Shown: positions 24,475-35,400 of the stretch, piece after piece
Layout: every line of letters begins with the position of its first letter
How positions within the stretch are numbered: the first letter of the stretch is position 1
NCBI GenBank assembly: GCA_963920665.1
Contig: OY987267.1
Coordinates: forward strand, 19,964,001 to 20,028,000
Origin: Straminergon stramineum
Lineage: Eukaryota; Streptophyta; Bryopsida; Hypnales; Calliergonaceae
DNA length: 64,000 bases
Direction of reading: 5' to 3'
The notes under the pieces: generated by a model
Databases searched by the model: none
What the model was told of the DNA's origin: nothing
What the model saw: only the letters and a program-made list of their open reading frames with translations
Program-made: the position numbers and the translations under genes

Positions 24475-25079
24475 TAAGCTTCAGCATAACAACTTTATTA
24501 TTCCGTCTGACTTTTTTGAAAATGACATTCTAGAGTATTACGCATGCTCCTTTCACCATGATCGTTGATTGTGTTACACTTGCCACACATTCAAACCATA
24601 TTGTAGTCATTTCGGAGAACCTCCGGCTATCAGATTCAAGATATCAGGGTGTAGTTTACTTGAGAGTGTGAAGATATGCAGTGCACACGCAGGCAGCTTC
24701 GTTGTGCATAACTTTGTGTCGTGGACACGCGACTGCAAGCTTCCGCTGAGCATACATTCAGTGACACTTTGTAAATTGAGAAGTTTTGCTTGAAAAGCGA
24801 CACTCAAAATGTACCAGCATAATATCTGGAGATAGATCTCTATATGCCATGATAAATTAAATACCAAGACGAACATACGAAGAAGATTCAAATCTAATGT
24901 ATTTCATTACTCAATTTCTAACTACCGTATAACAGAGAAATAGCGATGCATGGCACTCGCAATACAGTACTACACAAATTTCACTCAAAATTGACTCCCA
25001 CCGGCAATGCAAGAAAATTAAGTACAACTTTGAATGATACTAAAAATAATTCAAGTAGTGAAATCATTACTATTCTCTC
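24475..25079. other. 3' flank of the LEA gene
   Basis: Composition is more balanced than upstream DNA. The LEA transcript (minus strand) should end in this stretch. Overlapping open frames on both strands near 24570-24890 show no recognisable protein. Confidence 0.4.
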
Positions 25080-26559
25080 TCAAATGCCAGGAGCGATAGC
25101 CGCTGTGCCAGGGGCCTGGACAGCGCCGGCGGCTTGCTGGGTGAGTCCCGCGTTGGTTAGTGGGTTGGCAGTGCCCAACTCAGTCGCCTGCTTGTGATGG
25201 GCGTCGTGAGAAGCAGCCTTGCTCTCGGCGATATCTTCCTTGGCTTGCCCCACTGCCCGTGCATTCTCCACCTAAGCGAATTTCCATTAAATTGTCAATT
25301 TTTTTGTTGAAAAGGGAAAGATTTGGGGAGCAGTACAAAATGAAATCTAAGCTTTCAGAGGAGGAACCAAGTTCTGTGCATCACATTTCTGGCAATTGGA
25401 AAACCTTTGCCGACAGGAACTTCATTAACCTGCCTCTAACGTGTTTGGCTGGCAGCCCTGGGGAGAAGCAAAAATTTCCTTCAAGTGGGGCATGGGTCTG
25501 GTTGCTTGTCCAAAATTTGTTCAATCAGGGAATGCAAAAGTGAACAATAAATAGTGCTTTGATTTTGCAACCTCAATACAGTGCTTGGCAAGCCATATTC
25601 ACTGTAGAAGTAGGTCCAATAGGTTGAAACAATCCAAAAAAATGCAAGAAACACTTTTTATCATCAATTCTCTCAAAACCAAGCCATTTGAGGGTTAAAT
25701 TGACAAATTTTTATGGATTTTATGGGTTTAATTGCAAAGATTAGTGGAGCCGTACAAAGCTTGAATCTAGAACTCTCCTAGCTTACAAAGGAAGAATTTA
25801 ATTCTGCTTTGTGCACGACATTTTTGGTCGAAATTGCGAAGATTTGTGCATAAAGCTTGAATCTAGATCTGCCCAAGCTTTCACGGAAGAATCGCTTGCA
25901 CATCACAAGTTTTACCACTCGGAGAATTCCCTAAGCATATCTCTGGATGAGGAACTTCCATCTATTACCACCGACTTTTTCGTTGAAATGGAAATTATAT
26001 GTGCACAGCTAAGTATAAAACTTGGATTCTAGGCCTCTCCTCGTTGTCGATGCAGTTTTTCCGTTGCCGAGAATGTGATACACGTACAGTACAGGAATGT
26101 GACCACTATATTGTACGTGTATCACATTTTCGCCTACGCAAAAATTGCCTCGAGAGATATTCGTCAAATTGACAATTTTTCATTGAAATGGAAAAGGTTT
26201 ATGCAGTGCTACTGAGTAAGTCCAAAACTTTGAAATCTCCACCTGTCCTAGTTATTGAGGGAGGAGCCCCGCCTTGTCCGTGTCTCACATTTACTGCAAT
26301 TAATTGGAGACTACAGACCATATGAATTGACTGGATGGAGTTCAGTTACCTGCTTGAGGTCCTTGGCCTGCTGAGCTTCCGCCTGCCTCTCGTGCTTCCT
26401 CTCTTTGGCTTCAAGCTTCCCAGCCTTGTCGTGCGCCATCGCTTTGTCCGTCTTCTCAGTGGCCGAAGCTTTGGCGCTGTCCATCTTCTCCTCCACCTTG
26501 GCCGTCACGTTGCCCAGCTTCTCCTTCGCGTCGGCAGCCGCATGCTTCATCATCTTCAC
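25080..26559 (-). CDS. LEA protein, group 1 / LEA_1 family
   Basis: Two exons on the minus strand: 26559-26350 (70 codons) and 25271-25080 (TGA), joined at CAG|GTAACT ... TTAG|GTGGAG in phase 0; 133 residues. Known: LEA_1 proteins are hydrophilic, disordered proteins that accumulate in drying tissues and protect membranes and enzymes. Seen: an N-terminal amphipathic helix-forming stretch (KHAAADAKEKLGNVTAKVEE), the Lys/Glu/Ala-rich core with the family motif MAHDKAGKLEAKERKHERQA (41-60), and a Gly/Ala/Thr/Pro-rich tail. There are no Cys or Trp residues. The 1078-bp intron carries a degenerate repeat array and a perfect hairpin. Expression in dehydration or ABA responses is expected from the family, not shown here. 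Confidence 0.87.
25307..26300 (-). repeat. Degenerate direct-repeat array within the LEA intron
   Basis: About five diverged units start near 25307, 25728, 25829, 25978 and 26180 (plus-strand view). Shared pieces are GAAAT(G/T)G.AAAGATT..TG(C/G)AG, (C/A)TTG(A/G)ATCTA, CT(A/T)GCTT..GGAGGAAGAA and TGTGCATCACATTT. Spacing varies from 100 to 420 bp, so this is an old array with insertions or loss. Confidence 0.55.
26072..26128. repeat. Perfect 17-bp hairpin in the LEA intron
   Basis: AATGTGATACACGTACA at 26072-26088 pairs perfectly with 26112-26128 around a 23-nt loop. Each arm contains ACGT, the core of ABA-response-type elements. It lies inside one unit of the intronic array. Confidence 0.8.
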
Positions 26560-27269
26560 TTCACTGCTGGTCTGGAATTAAATGACTTCCCAAAGAATTG
26601 GACACACGGACCACAATGAATTGGACACTCGCTAGCTAGAATGGCTGCTTTCACAGAACTCAGAAACCAGGGATTGAAATTATGGATTGTCAGCCAGGTG
26701 AACTGCTAGAATCAAATTCGAGGTCGAGATGCAGCATGCAATTTGATCTTGTAGTTTTCAGATTGTTGAGATTTGGAAATGAGAATGAAGAAGATAGTGG
26801 AGGTGGGTGGAAGTCATGTGAACTGGCAGGTGGCATGATCGTGGGCTGAATTGTTGTCAGTGGACGGTAAGTTTGTGGACACATGTGTCACTCTGCTTTC
26901 TACAACATGTCTCTTTGACTGCGATCTCAGGAGCTTTTGAAGTTTGAACTCGAAGTTCACGTCTGAGTGCTTGAACCTGAAGATAATGAGTATGCTTTTG
27001 AAAGTTTATAAGTAAAATATGTGTATCATCAGGTCAACTTGAAGCATTCTCAATGATTATTAATAAGATGATGTAAACTTTTTGCAACATTCAACATTCA
27101 CTGAGTGGATGGTTGAGCAATAGGGGTGAAAGTATGAGCACCTGCTATTGCAATTGCGCAAAAAATGTTTTAAATTTGAAATAAGGAATGACGTGTGCAA
27201 GTCGAAATGAATGCCTCTTGAAGGGGAAGAATAACCATTAGATGAAATCCACCTACTGTAATGGGCTGT

Positions 27270-27346
27270 GAGTTCCTGTGAGTTCCCACGAGTTCCCCAA
27301 GTTCTGGGATGATGGGAACTCAGCCACAGCAGTTGGCTGACGTGGC
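27270..27346 (-). promoter_or_regulatory. Candidate LEA upstream cis-element cluster
   Basis: About 710-790 bp upstream of the LEA start. GAGTTCC occurs at 27270, 27280 and 27290, exactly one helical turn apart, with a degenerate fourth unit near 27300 and the inverted GGAACTC at 27315-27321. ACGTGGC, an ABRE-type core, follows at 27340-27346. Nearer the gene, a perfect palindrome GACACATGTGTC lies at 26878-26889. Function is inferred only from motif type and position. Confidence 0.3.
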
Positions 27347-27804
27347 CGAAGTTTGGCCACATCAGATTATAATAAAAAAAAATGTTTTTATTTTGCAAGA
27401 AAATTGAAAAAAAAATCATTTTTAAAAATTTAAATTTAAAAAAAAAAATTCCGGCCTTAACTGGCTAGTTCTAGCATGGGAAATAGCCTGAAAGGGCCCT
27501 TTAGTGCTGAAAAACATCTAATTCAACTTTGGTCCAAAATATAGAGATATTTACTTCCTAAGGTTTTTTTTGGCAACAACCCCAATAATGAAATTCTGTC
27601 GTTTCACTACAAGGAAGGTCAAACCCTTTGATCAACTTCTTTAGTTACTCAACAAACAAACAAACCATGAAGCTCAAACAATAAAAACACAAACAATGTA
27701 GGTGACAACTAGCTAAGTGCCCATGCCATTGCCTTTTGGCAAGGTCTTGTTTTAAACTTAAAGGTTACTTTGTTCCAGAAAATATTTTGCAAAATTTTAA
27801 AAAA

Positions 27805-27844
<40 letters not shown>

Positions 27845-28433
27845 TATTGGCACAGATATTGCCACATCAGAGAATAATATTATTTAATTATTTTAATTAT
27901 TTTTAAAGAAAAAATTATTTTTTGTATTCAGTTTTAAGTTCTCAAGTACTTTTTAGAAATTTTGGGACACAAAATTCAAATTTTTTCTTCCAAAATTTCA
28001 GAAATTTAGCCCATTATGGGTTGGTTCCCAAATTCTAGCAACACAAGGAACAATGTAAGGAATAGCCCTATAATGGACTCTTGAAGCCTTCAATTCTCCT
28101 CTAATGGTGCAAGATTGATAAAATTCAAAGCTTTTTATTCTCTCAAGATTTGAATTCCTTCAAAATTCTTTAATAGAAAGTTTCACTCTATTATGTTTAG
28201 AAGTGGATTTGAACCACTAAAAATCTCAAAGGTTTTTAATCTTTTGCTCTAATGACATGAGCTATCTATTGTAAACAGAAATAAAAAGAAAGTATATAAA
28301 ATTCTATTATTCAAAAATTCTTATTTATAAATGAAAAACTGGAGTTTTGGACCATTGAATACCTACTTCAAATATATTTATATGGATTTAGAAATAAAAT
28401 GTTTATTATTAATTTAGAAAAAATAATTCTTTG
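27347..28433. other. Intergenic, AT-rich, with a TA microsatellite
   Basis: A (TA)n run of about 29 bp lies at 27809-27837. No gene or transposon ends recognised in the rest. Confidence 0.5.
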
Positions 28434-28441
28434 TTTATAAG

Positions 28442-28802
28442 CAAGGTTGTCTTGTCAGACATATTTTTGGGTTTTGGTGTTGTGTGAGACATCTGATGTC
28501 GCGTGTCGTATTAGACAAAGTGTCGATACCTCGTCGCGACCCATCGTGTAAGTCCATTATTGACAGCTCAGAAAAATTAAAATCTCACTATAATTATAAA
28601 CCTAAATTTAGAATGTAATATGTATTCATTAAATTGAGACACTTCATTGAAATGAAACTTAAATATCTCAAAATCATAAATTTTTTACAATTTTTTTTAA
28701 AGTCAACTAGACATTTAGTCAACTAGACATCTCGAGGGCTCTACTGGATGTTGTGTGATGTCTATTTGTCGCGATGTCGCGATGTCCGGGTAGAAAACCA
28801 TG
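28442..28802. mobile_element. hAT-like non-autonomous element
   Basis: Flanks TTTATAAG (28434-28441) and TTTACAAG (28803-28810) form an 8-bp duplication with one mismatch. Ends CAAGGTTGTC and, in reverse complement, CATGGTTTTC match at 8 of 10 positions, the CA..G pattern seen in many hAT termini. The 361-bp interior has repeated TGTCGCGATGTC-type motifs near the right end and is non-coding. Confidence 0.65.
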
Positions 28803-28810
28803 TTTACAAG

Positions 28811-29100
28811 GGGTTGGTAATTTGATTGAATCTATTATTCATGCAAAAGATGTTTTTTTATTAGTGAATTTTGATCCAAAATATAATAGAAAGAATTCAA
28901 AAAATGGAAAAAAATCTAATAAGAGCTTTGTCAATCATAAATGGATAAGAGGCTTTTGACCAATTGCAAACAACATATGAAAAATGTACAAAAGCACTTT
29001 CAAATTTTTTTGCACATTCCAATTTTAAAGATGCTTCTATGTCATTGCCCTTTGATTTTTCACACCAAAGAGGGCAGTCCCTTTAGCCTCCCCACTGACT
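28811..29100. other. Intergenic, no gene recognised
   Basis: AT-rich spacer between the hAT-like element and the cox1 fragment; a short open frame here is not convincing. Confidence 0.35.
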
Positions 29101-29149
29101 AACTATTCACAAATACAATGGATTATTGAGCCAAAATTTATTTTCTTGA

Positions 29150-29874
29150 AAGAGTCATACTTACATGTTGGAATATGGATATTAGTTCTCATTGAAAACA
29201 AGCCTCCCACAATGCAATAGTGATCATGATAAAATTGATGGACCTAGCCTAAAATGGAAGAAGCATCTAATAAATAGAGATTGAAAATGGCTAAATCCAC
29301 AGATCCTCTAGAATGATTGGTTATACGAGTACCACTTAAAGGTGGATAAACTAGCCATTTGGTACCAACACCTACTTCTACCAAAGCAAAAATAGGCAAT
29401 TTCATTAAAATGGTGGTATCATGGTAAAATGGCATAGAATATATTAGGAATTGCACAACCTTCCATCAAAATGGCGGAATAATACCACCATTTTAATGAA
29501 ATTGCCTATAAAACTTAAGAGAATTAATAGTGACAGTGGTAACAACCAAAAACTAATGTTATTTAACCATGGAAATGCCATATTAGGTGCACCTATAAGA
29601 ATAAGAAGTTTGTAATGAACTAATTACCAAATCTACCTATCATAGCATGCACAACCATAAAGAAGAAGATTAAAAAAGCGTAAGTTGTTATTAATACATT
29701 GTAAAGTTGATGATTTTCACTAAGAATTTGATTGCTAGGTTGTGCTAATTCCATACAAAATAGCACCAAAAAGCATGTACCTATGACTCTAGCAATGATA
29801 CCAAAAATGCAACATAGAATCCCTATATCTTTGTGATTTGTAGAAACCAACCATCTTTGTGCAAAATTGTTCAT
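29150..29874 (-). pseudogene. cox1: Nuclear copy of mitochondrial cox1 (5' part), decayed
   Basis: On the minus strand the frame starting at 29874 reads [17 protein letters not shown], then [20 protein letters not shown] and AMIGRFGN, i.e. the N-terminus of cytochrome c oxidase subunit 1. A stop follows, but in a shifted frame [20 protein letters not shown] continues, and at 29244-29456 [18 protein letters not shown] and SVDLAIFNL are still readable. Similarity fades near 29150. Frameshifts, stops and a 118-bp insertion make it non-functional. Many amino-acid changes fit C-to-T or G-to-A decay. It lies among nuclear MITEs, so it is a nuclear mitochondrial insertion rather than organelle DNA. 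Confidence 0.9.
29392..29509. mobile_element. 118-bp inverted-repeat element inserted in the cox1 fragment
   Basis: Perfect 28-bp terminal inverted repeats: ATAGGCAATTTCATTAAAAT.. (29392-29419) and its exact complement (29482-29509). It interrupts the cox1 reading between the SLLILLS and ALVEVG portions, which are contiguous in the functional protein, so the empty-site sequence is known. The interior is about 62 bp. Confidence 0.85.
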
Positions 29875-30381
29875 TTTAGAACTCCATCTTTTGATAATAC
29901 CATACTTTGTTGAACTAGTTTTGATTGATGTTTTTGCAATTTAATAAAGTGAAATTTGTCACAAATTGTTTCACAAGAACATGTGATTATCTTCTCTTAG
30001 AAATTGTTGCGAGAATGCTCTTGAATAACAAATAATGTTTTCAACTTTTGCTCCACTTGTTGGCATAACACAACTTGCATTGTCTATTTGCAGTTAGGTG
30101 CACAACGCATGAGCAAATCATTTATACAAGATTTAACTTAGTCAACAAAGCTTTTGAAGTTTCTAAGAGGTTTTTTGACCAAATATAACAAAACCTACAA
30201 AACTTAAAGCTACAATAGTTTCTTCATAATTATAAATTAAGATTTGTTTTGGACTTGAAACACTAATAGTTAAATAGGGAATAGAATAAAGTCAAGCCTT
30301 TTTGTATTTTTTTTCCTTAGTTTGTTCTTCATATTCATTAGGATGTTCTTTTGTCCTTGTAAAACATGTATTATTTTAAGA
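29875..30381. other. Intergenic, no gene recognised
   Basis: AT-rich; could include more decayed organellar DNA upstream of cox1 but nothing is readable. Confidence 0.35.
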
Positions 30382-31137
30382 GGGTGATTGCAAGAAACAC
30401 TTGTCCTCTTTTTTGTCCCCTTGCCCTTAGACATGTGGTTTTTTGGTCATAACTTTTGCATTGTAAGTTTATTTGTCTTGAAATTTGGAATGAAGGTACA
30501 CATAAAAGTTTCAAACATTCTGTATTTTTGGGTTTTTTTTTAAAATTAATTTACTATTTTTAAAGTGCCCCTTATTGGGAGTCTACCTTAGCCATTTTGG
30601 GGGTTTTTGAGCCAAAGTTGTACCCCAAAATGCGAATTGGAAGTCACAAATTGGAGAAGCTGGAGTTGTACTTGTGTTGCAATGAGAGACAAAGATTTTT
30701 TTGCAAAAAAACTTTGCATAAGGTGTCTACATGAGGCCAAAGTGACCATTGTTCGCTCACATTTTTGGGGTAGAAAAAAAAAATTTGAAGAAATTTTTGG
30801 TGCAATGTGAGAGCAAGCTTGTCTACAAAAATAGCTTTTTTTCTGGGAATTTTTTGAATTGTTTTTGAATTACTAAAAATGAAAAGGTCCATAGACCCCT
30901 TTTCTACTATTTTTTGCTGCCAATGGCTTCTACAGTACTACATAGTAGTCTATAGTACTACATAGTACTATATAGTACTGAATCAACGGTTAAGATCTGC
31001 AGGTGCCCGAAATTGATGGTTGAGATTCGTAGGCGCAGTCAACACGTGAAACTAATAGTAGTCCATAGTACTACAAGTCCTTTGGCCAGAAATCGGGTTT
31101 TTGAGCCAAAAACATGAAGTGTTTCTTGCAATCACCC
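30382..31137 (+). mobile_element. GGGTGATTGCAAGA TIR element, copy 1 (full length)
   Basis: 756 bp, terminal inverted repeats GGGTGATTGCAAGAAACACTT and the complement ...GAAGTGTTTCTTGCAATCACCC. Flanked by a 4-bp direct repeat AAGA on both sides. The right subterminal region carries a cluster of TAGTAC/GTACTA motifs (about 30935-30980 and 31050-31075), plausible transposase-binding repeats. The same family recurs at 54873-57327 and 56427-57169. A short open frame with CIRCLHEAKVT.. is shared between copies, but both strands are open and stops differ, so it is probably not a protein. Confidence 0.85.
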
Positions 31138-32015
31138 AAGAACTTAGTGGTTCAATGTGACGCTAAAGAAGTTGTATCATAAGCAGAACTCATAATTGAA
31201 AGTGAGTTTTTTTTAATCACTTGTGACACTTTGATTTCTCCTAATGGTAGGATCCACCCATTAATCAAGCCCAACAAGCTGAAAGAAAAGAATGAGTTTT
31301 TAAATGGTGGAAATCTTCAAAATTTGAAACTTATCTAATGACTTCTTTCAACAACTTCCTCTTTTGAGGTTTGACTATGCCTTCTTCGATAATTTTATTA
31401 CTTGTCAATATTTAAACAACCTTAAGAATGGGTGTACATTTCTATATGAATGCAATGAACAATGAACACTAGCCTATGTTTTTTATTTTGAAAAGTGCCC
31501 AAATGTCCATAACAAGTCCCAATATTCTCTCAAAATCTTAAAATTTTTTTTCATGACTTTTTCAACATCCATTATCTAGTATTGAGTCAAATGAAAAATG
31601 GCTTCAATACGTATGATGTTTCAATATAATACAACCATGAGCCATTATCAAAAGTGAAAAGGTTGGTTCATGAGGTTCTACACCAAATCCTCACTCTCAT
31701 TATAATGGGTTCTAACATGCAACTTTTTCATTTAATTTTTTCATTTAAGGTAAGGGTAGCATGTGAGATGAAAATGACATACCATGGGTTCACTTTATAT
31801 CATTGATTTTTATTTGGAGATCATGTAATGTTTGCTCTACCAACCAATTCACTTTATTTATAAGAACTTCATGATTGAGAACCAATATTCACTATTCAAA
31901 TTCTAGGTGTGATCTTGATCCCCAAGGATGCTAAGAAACCTTTCTTAACCCATAAATGATGTGGCAGGTGTTTTTTGTCCTATGAATGACAAGGAATTCC
32001 TTTGCGTAGGAAAGA
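31138..32015. other. Intergenic, no gene recognised
   Basis: AT-rich. The last part (from about 31970, GTCCTATGAATGAC) also appears at about 38928, so the dispersed repeat that follows may begin a little earlier than I place it. Confidence 0.4.
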
Positions 32016-32195
32016 AGTGCAACTATTTTTCCTCAAAATTATAGGTGGAAAGGGGAGATCTTCTACACTAGTTTGACTCCCAATGAGTATTTTTGTTTTT
32101 TTTAAAGTGGATGATGTCACACAGTTCCAAAAGGCATGATTTTCACGGTCACCAGTCCGGCGTTTAAGGGTTAAGACCCTTATGCAACTTGTTTC
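32016..32195 (+). repeat. Dispersed repeat AGTGCAACT.., copy b
   Basis: Same order of blocks as 15031-15205: AGTGCAACTATT, GGTGGAAAGGGGAGATCTTC, T-rich spacer, GATGATGTCACAC, GTTCCAAAAG and GGCGTTTAAGGGTTAA. A partial fourth relative lies at about 38925-38995. Confidence 0.7.
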
Positions 32196-32460
32196 AAACA
32201 CTGCAAGCCCTTGGTGGCTTCTGTAAGTTCATTGCATGAAACTAACTGTGAGCTAATAAAAGATTAATACTGTCTCTGTATCTAATTTCCCGGTAATCAC
32301 TGATGAACTCTTCCTACCACAGAAGCTTTAATGACTTCAGTCTTGGAGCGACTTCAGGACGCTGAACAGGATGTACTACTGTTAACTGGGGTAAAACTCT
32401 TTATATGGAAAGAACTCGTATATCTAAACCAAACCTGCTTGAGCGGACCAACTCACGAGC

Positions 32461-35400
32461 TCAAAGATCAGTCTCAGGCATGATATATTTGTGTCGTCCA
32501 CAACGGTCACATGCATCAGGAGCTTTCGGAGGGCCACGGCCTTCAGCATGGAGCTTCATACCGGGCAAATCGAGCTCAAGAACCTCTCTCAATGCCTTGC
32601 TTGCTTGTGCTACTTGTTCTCGACTGCATCGCCATACACATCGTCGAAATTTAGACACGAGAAAAAAACTTTCATCTGAAGTATTTGCTTGGCTCGAAAG
32701 TGTTTATTAAAGTTAAGGAACAGGAAATTTTGCATTCATAGATAACAACCAAAACATACGAGCATAGATAATAACATCAAAATTCTAAGTTCCTTACAGG
32801 GCACATTCATTGCATCTGGTTGGAGGAATTCACTTCCAATATTTCAGACACTACATGCAAAGGGATATAAGGTGCAGTATAATTATTGAATATAAAATGT
32901 GGAAACCCTTCCAAGTGCTCATAAAGAAAAAGTAAAAATATTCTGGAAATTTTCGTAAAATTTTTCTCAGCAATTGCAGGATATTTTAAGACAGTGCCAA
33001 TTATTTTGTATTACTTGATAGGTTGACCCAAATGCCCTGTAGTAGAACGTGTTTCCATTAAATTACAAAACGTGACTTCCCCGAGATTGAAGCGTTAGAA
33101 ATTTACTTGATGGTGAGAGGCGGTGACAGTCGAATAATATTCCCATGTGTAGGCTTCGCTAGAATTCCACGATTCTTCAAGCCGATGCACACATCATAAG
33201 CTGAAGCATTGCCCAAACCTACCTGGTGTAGCACCACAGCATTCAAAAGTCCGCGACCACGGACTTCTTTGATCACGTTGGGATGTGATTTTTGTACGGC
33301 TTGTAATTGCTCTCTTAATTCTTCTCCCACCTCGTCTGCCCTGTTCACATTATGCATATCAGCACAATTAATATTCCTACACATCCTTTTTAGTTTACGC
33401 AAGAGTTTTCTACTTCCACTTAAACGCAAGAAAAATACCATTTCACCAAATAAATCTAACCCACCGAGGAAGGAAATGCAACACCACTTAGTCACATTGA
33501 AGGATATAAAAATTCACAAGCAGGAGGCGGCCAAAAATTTCTAGTACTGCACTTTAGAAAAGTCTTTAAGAATGTAAAGACAAAAAGATAAATTTACCTT
33601 TCACAGAGATTTTGCTGTGTCACCACTTCCAAGGCAGCGATACCCACAGCACTCGCTAACGGGTTTCCTCCAAAAGTACTGGAATGTATCACAGAGTAAG
33701 CGCTTATTATTGGCTAAATTTCCATCTGCTATGGAGCGACGTATGCAAAACCTACTCATTAACATCCGGAGTGTACATCATCAAATGACAATCACGAAAT
33801 TATACATCCATACACTTGGACAACATCATATGTACCTGCCATGTTCGCCTGGTCTGATGCACAGCATGATGTCCTCATCTGCGAGGACTGCACTTACAGG
33901 CAACACTCCTGCTCCTAAAGCCTTCCCCAAGATCTGAAATAAAAAACTCGTAAGTTACTAAGTTTTCGAACACAATCGATTCATGAAAAAGTAAGAAAAA
34001 AATAAAAAATAAAAAAGCAAACTGACAAAAAGGTGTTAAATTGCTAAGTGGATAATAATGACTAGACATACCACAACATCAGGTCGAACATCCTCCCAGT
34101 CGCATGCCAAGAGACGCCCTGTACGCGCTATCCCTGTTTGAATCTCATCAGCTATCATCAAGACATTATGCTTCGTGCATAATTCCCTGACCGTCTTCAA
34201 ATAACCATCTGGCGGCAAGACAACCTGTGCAAATGTCAATCTTCTTGTGATGACATATATTTCTGTACAGCGTATGCATTCATGGCAAAATGGACATGTT
34301 CGACTAGAGAATCGGAACAACGTTTCGTAACTATTTTCGACTTAAAAATTGATCAATGATTCGGAATCACATTTCTGGTGCAAGGACTATAATTTCTGTA
34401 GCGGTAGTCTTATCTCAATTGAAACCCTCAACCCTCTCTGTTTGTCACAGTGCCGTCCCACACTTGGGATCCCGTCTAAACTCGTATTTTGTCTTGCTTT
34501 AATACGCACTGTCACTCTTCCAAATAACTGGCTATTATAAAGTAGAAGTAGAACCAAAAATCGGGTTTGCAAGCATACCCCAGCTTCTCCTTGGATGGGC
34601 TCGAATAAGAATGCAGCTACTTTGTCTCCAGTCTCTGCAAGTTCACAACCGACCCCATCATACTCTCATTTAGTGAAGTTCTAAAAATTGCAAACCAAGT
34701 CCAAGAATCCAGCTTCCAGCTGAGCCATAATCCAATCTTGAATAAGCAAGAAGTCAATATTCGATTGGAATAAAGTAGCAAATAAGTGCCATGAGAACTA
34801 ATATAGTCATTCTAACCTTCAAGCAGTTTTGCAAGGCCCTTAGCATCGCCGAAGTCCACCTTCGCCTGACCACCGAGCGCTGGTCCAAAACCACGCGTAG
34901 CCTCATTATCGCAGCTCATGGAGATTGCTCCCATGGTTCGGCCGTGGAAACAACCACAGCATGAAATGATCACAGCCTGGTACTCATCAAGCAGTTCATA
35001 TGAGTCAGATTCATATGAAGATTTCACCTCTAAAGGACCAAGGATTCATGATTTGAAAATGACCCATTCAATCCACCACACTGAAAAAAATAATTCAGTT
35101 AGCGCCACATTTTATATCACTAGAATCAGTGAAGATCAATGCATGAGCTTGTCGAAAATTAAAATTGGAGAAAAATAGTCTCCATATGACCTACTCAAAA
35201 CTGCTAAAAAAAACATGAGGCCCCATTTGGGATCTGTTTATTTGGGGGTTTCATATGGGGAAAAGGTAAGAAACAAACGCTCTTGATTATCAAGAACGAG
35301 AAGACACAATTACTGAAACCGAAAATCGTCTCTTCTAAACAGAGCTCAATCTACAAATTCAATCAGGATTCTGTTTCGCACAATAAGAACCACAAGCGAT

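Noticed and set aside
26335..26619. 94-codon plus-strand frame over LEA exon 1
   Set aside because: Antisense of the LEA coding exon, which shows the LEA_1 motif.
30607..30810. Short open frame with CIRCLHEAKVT.. shared by three TIR-element copies
   Set aside because: Frames end at different places, the opposite strand is equally open, and similarity is explained by DNA-level identity of the repeats.
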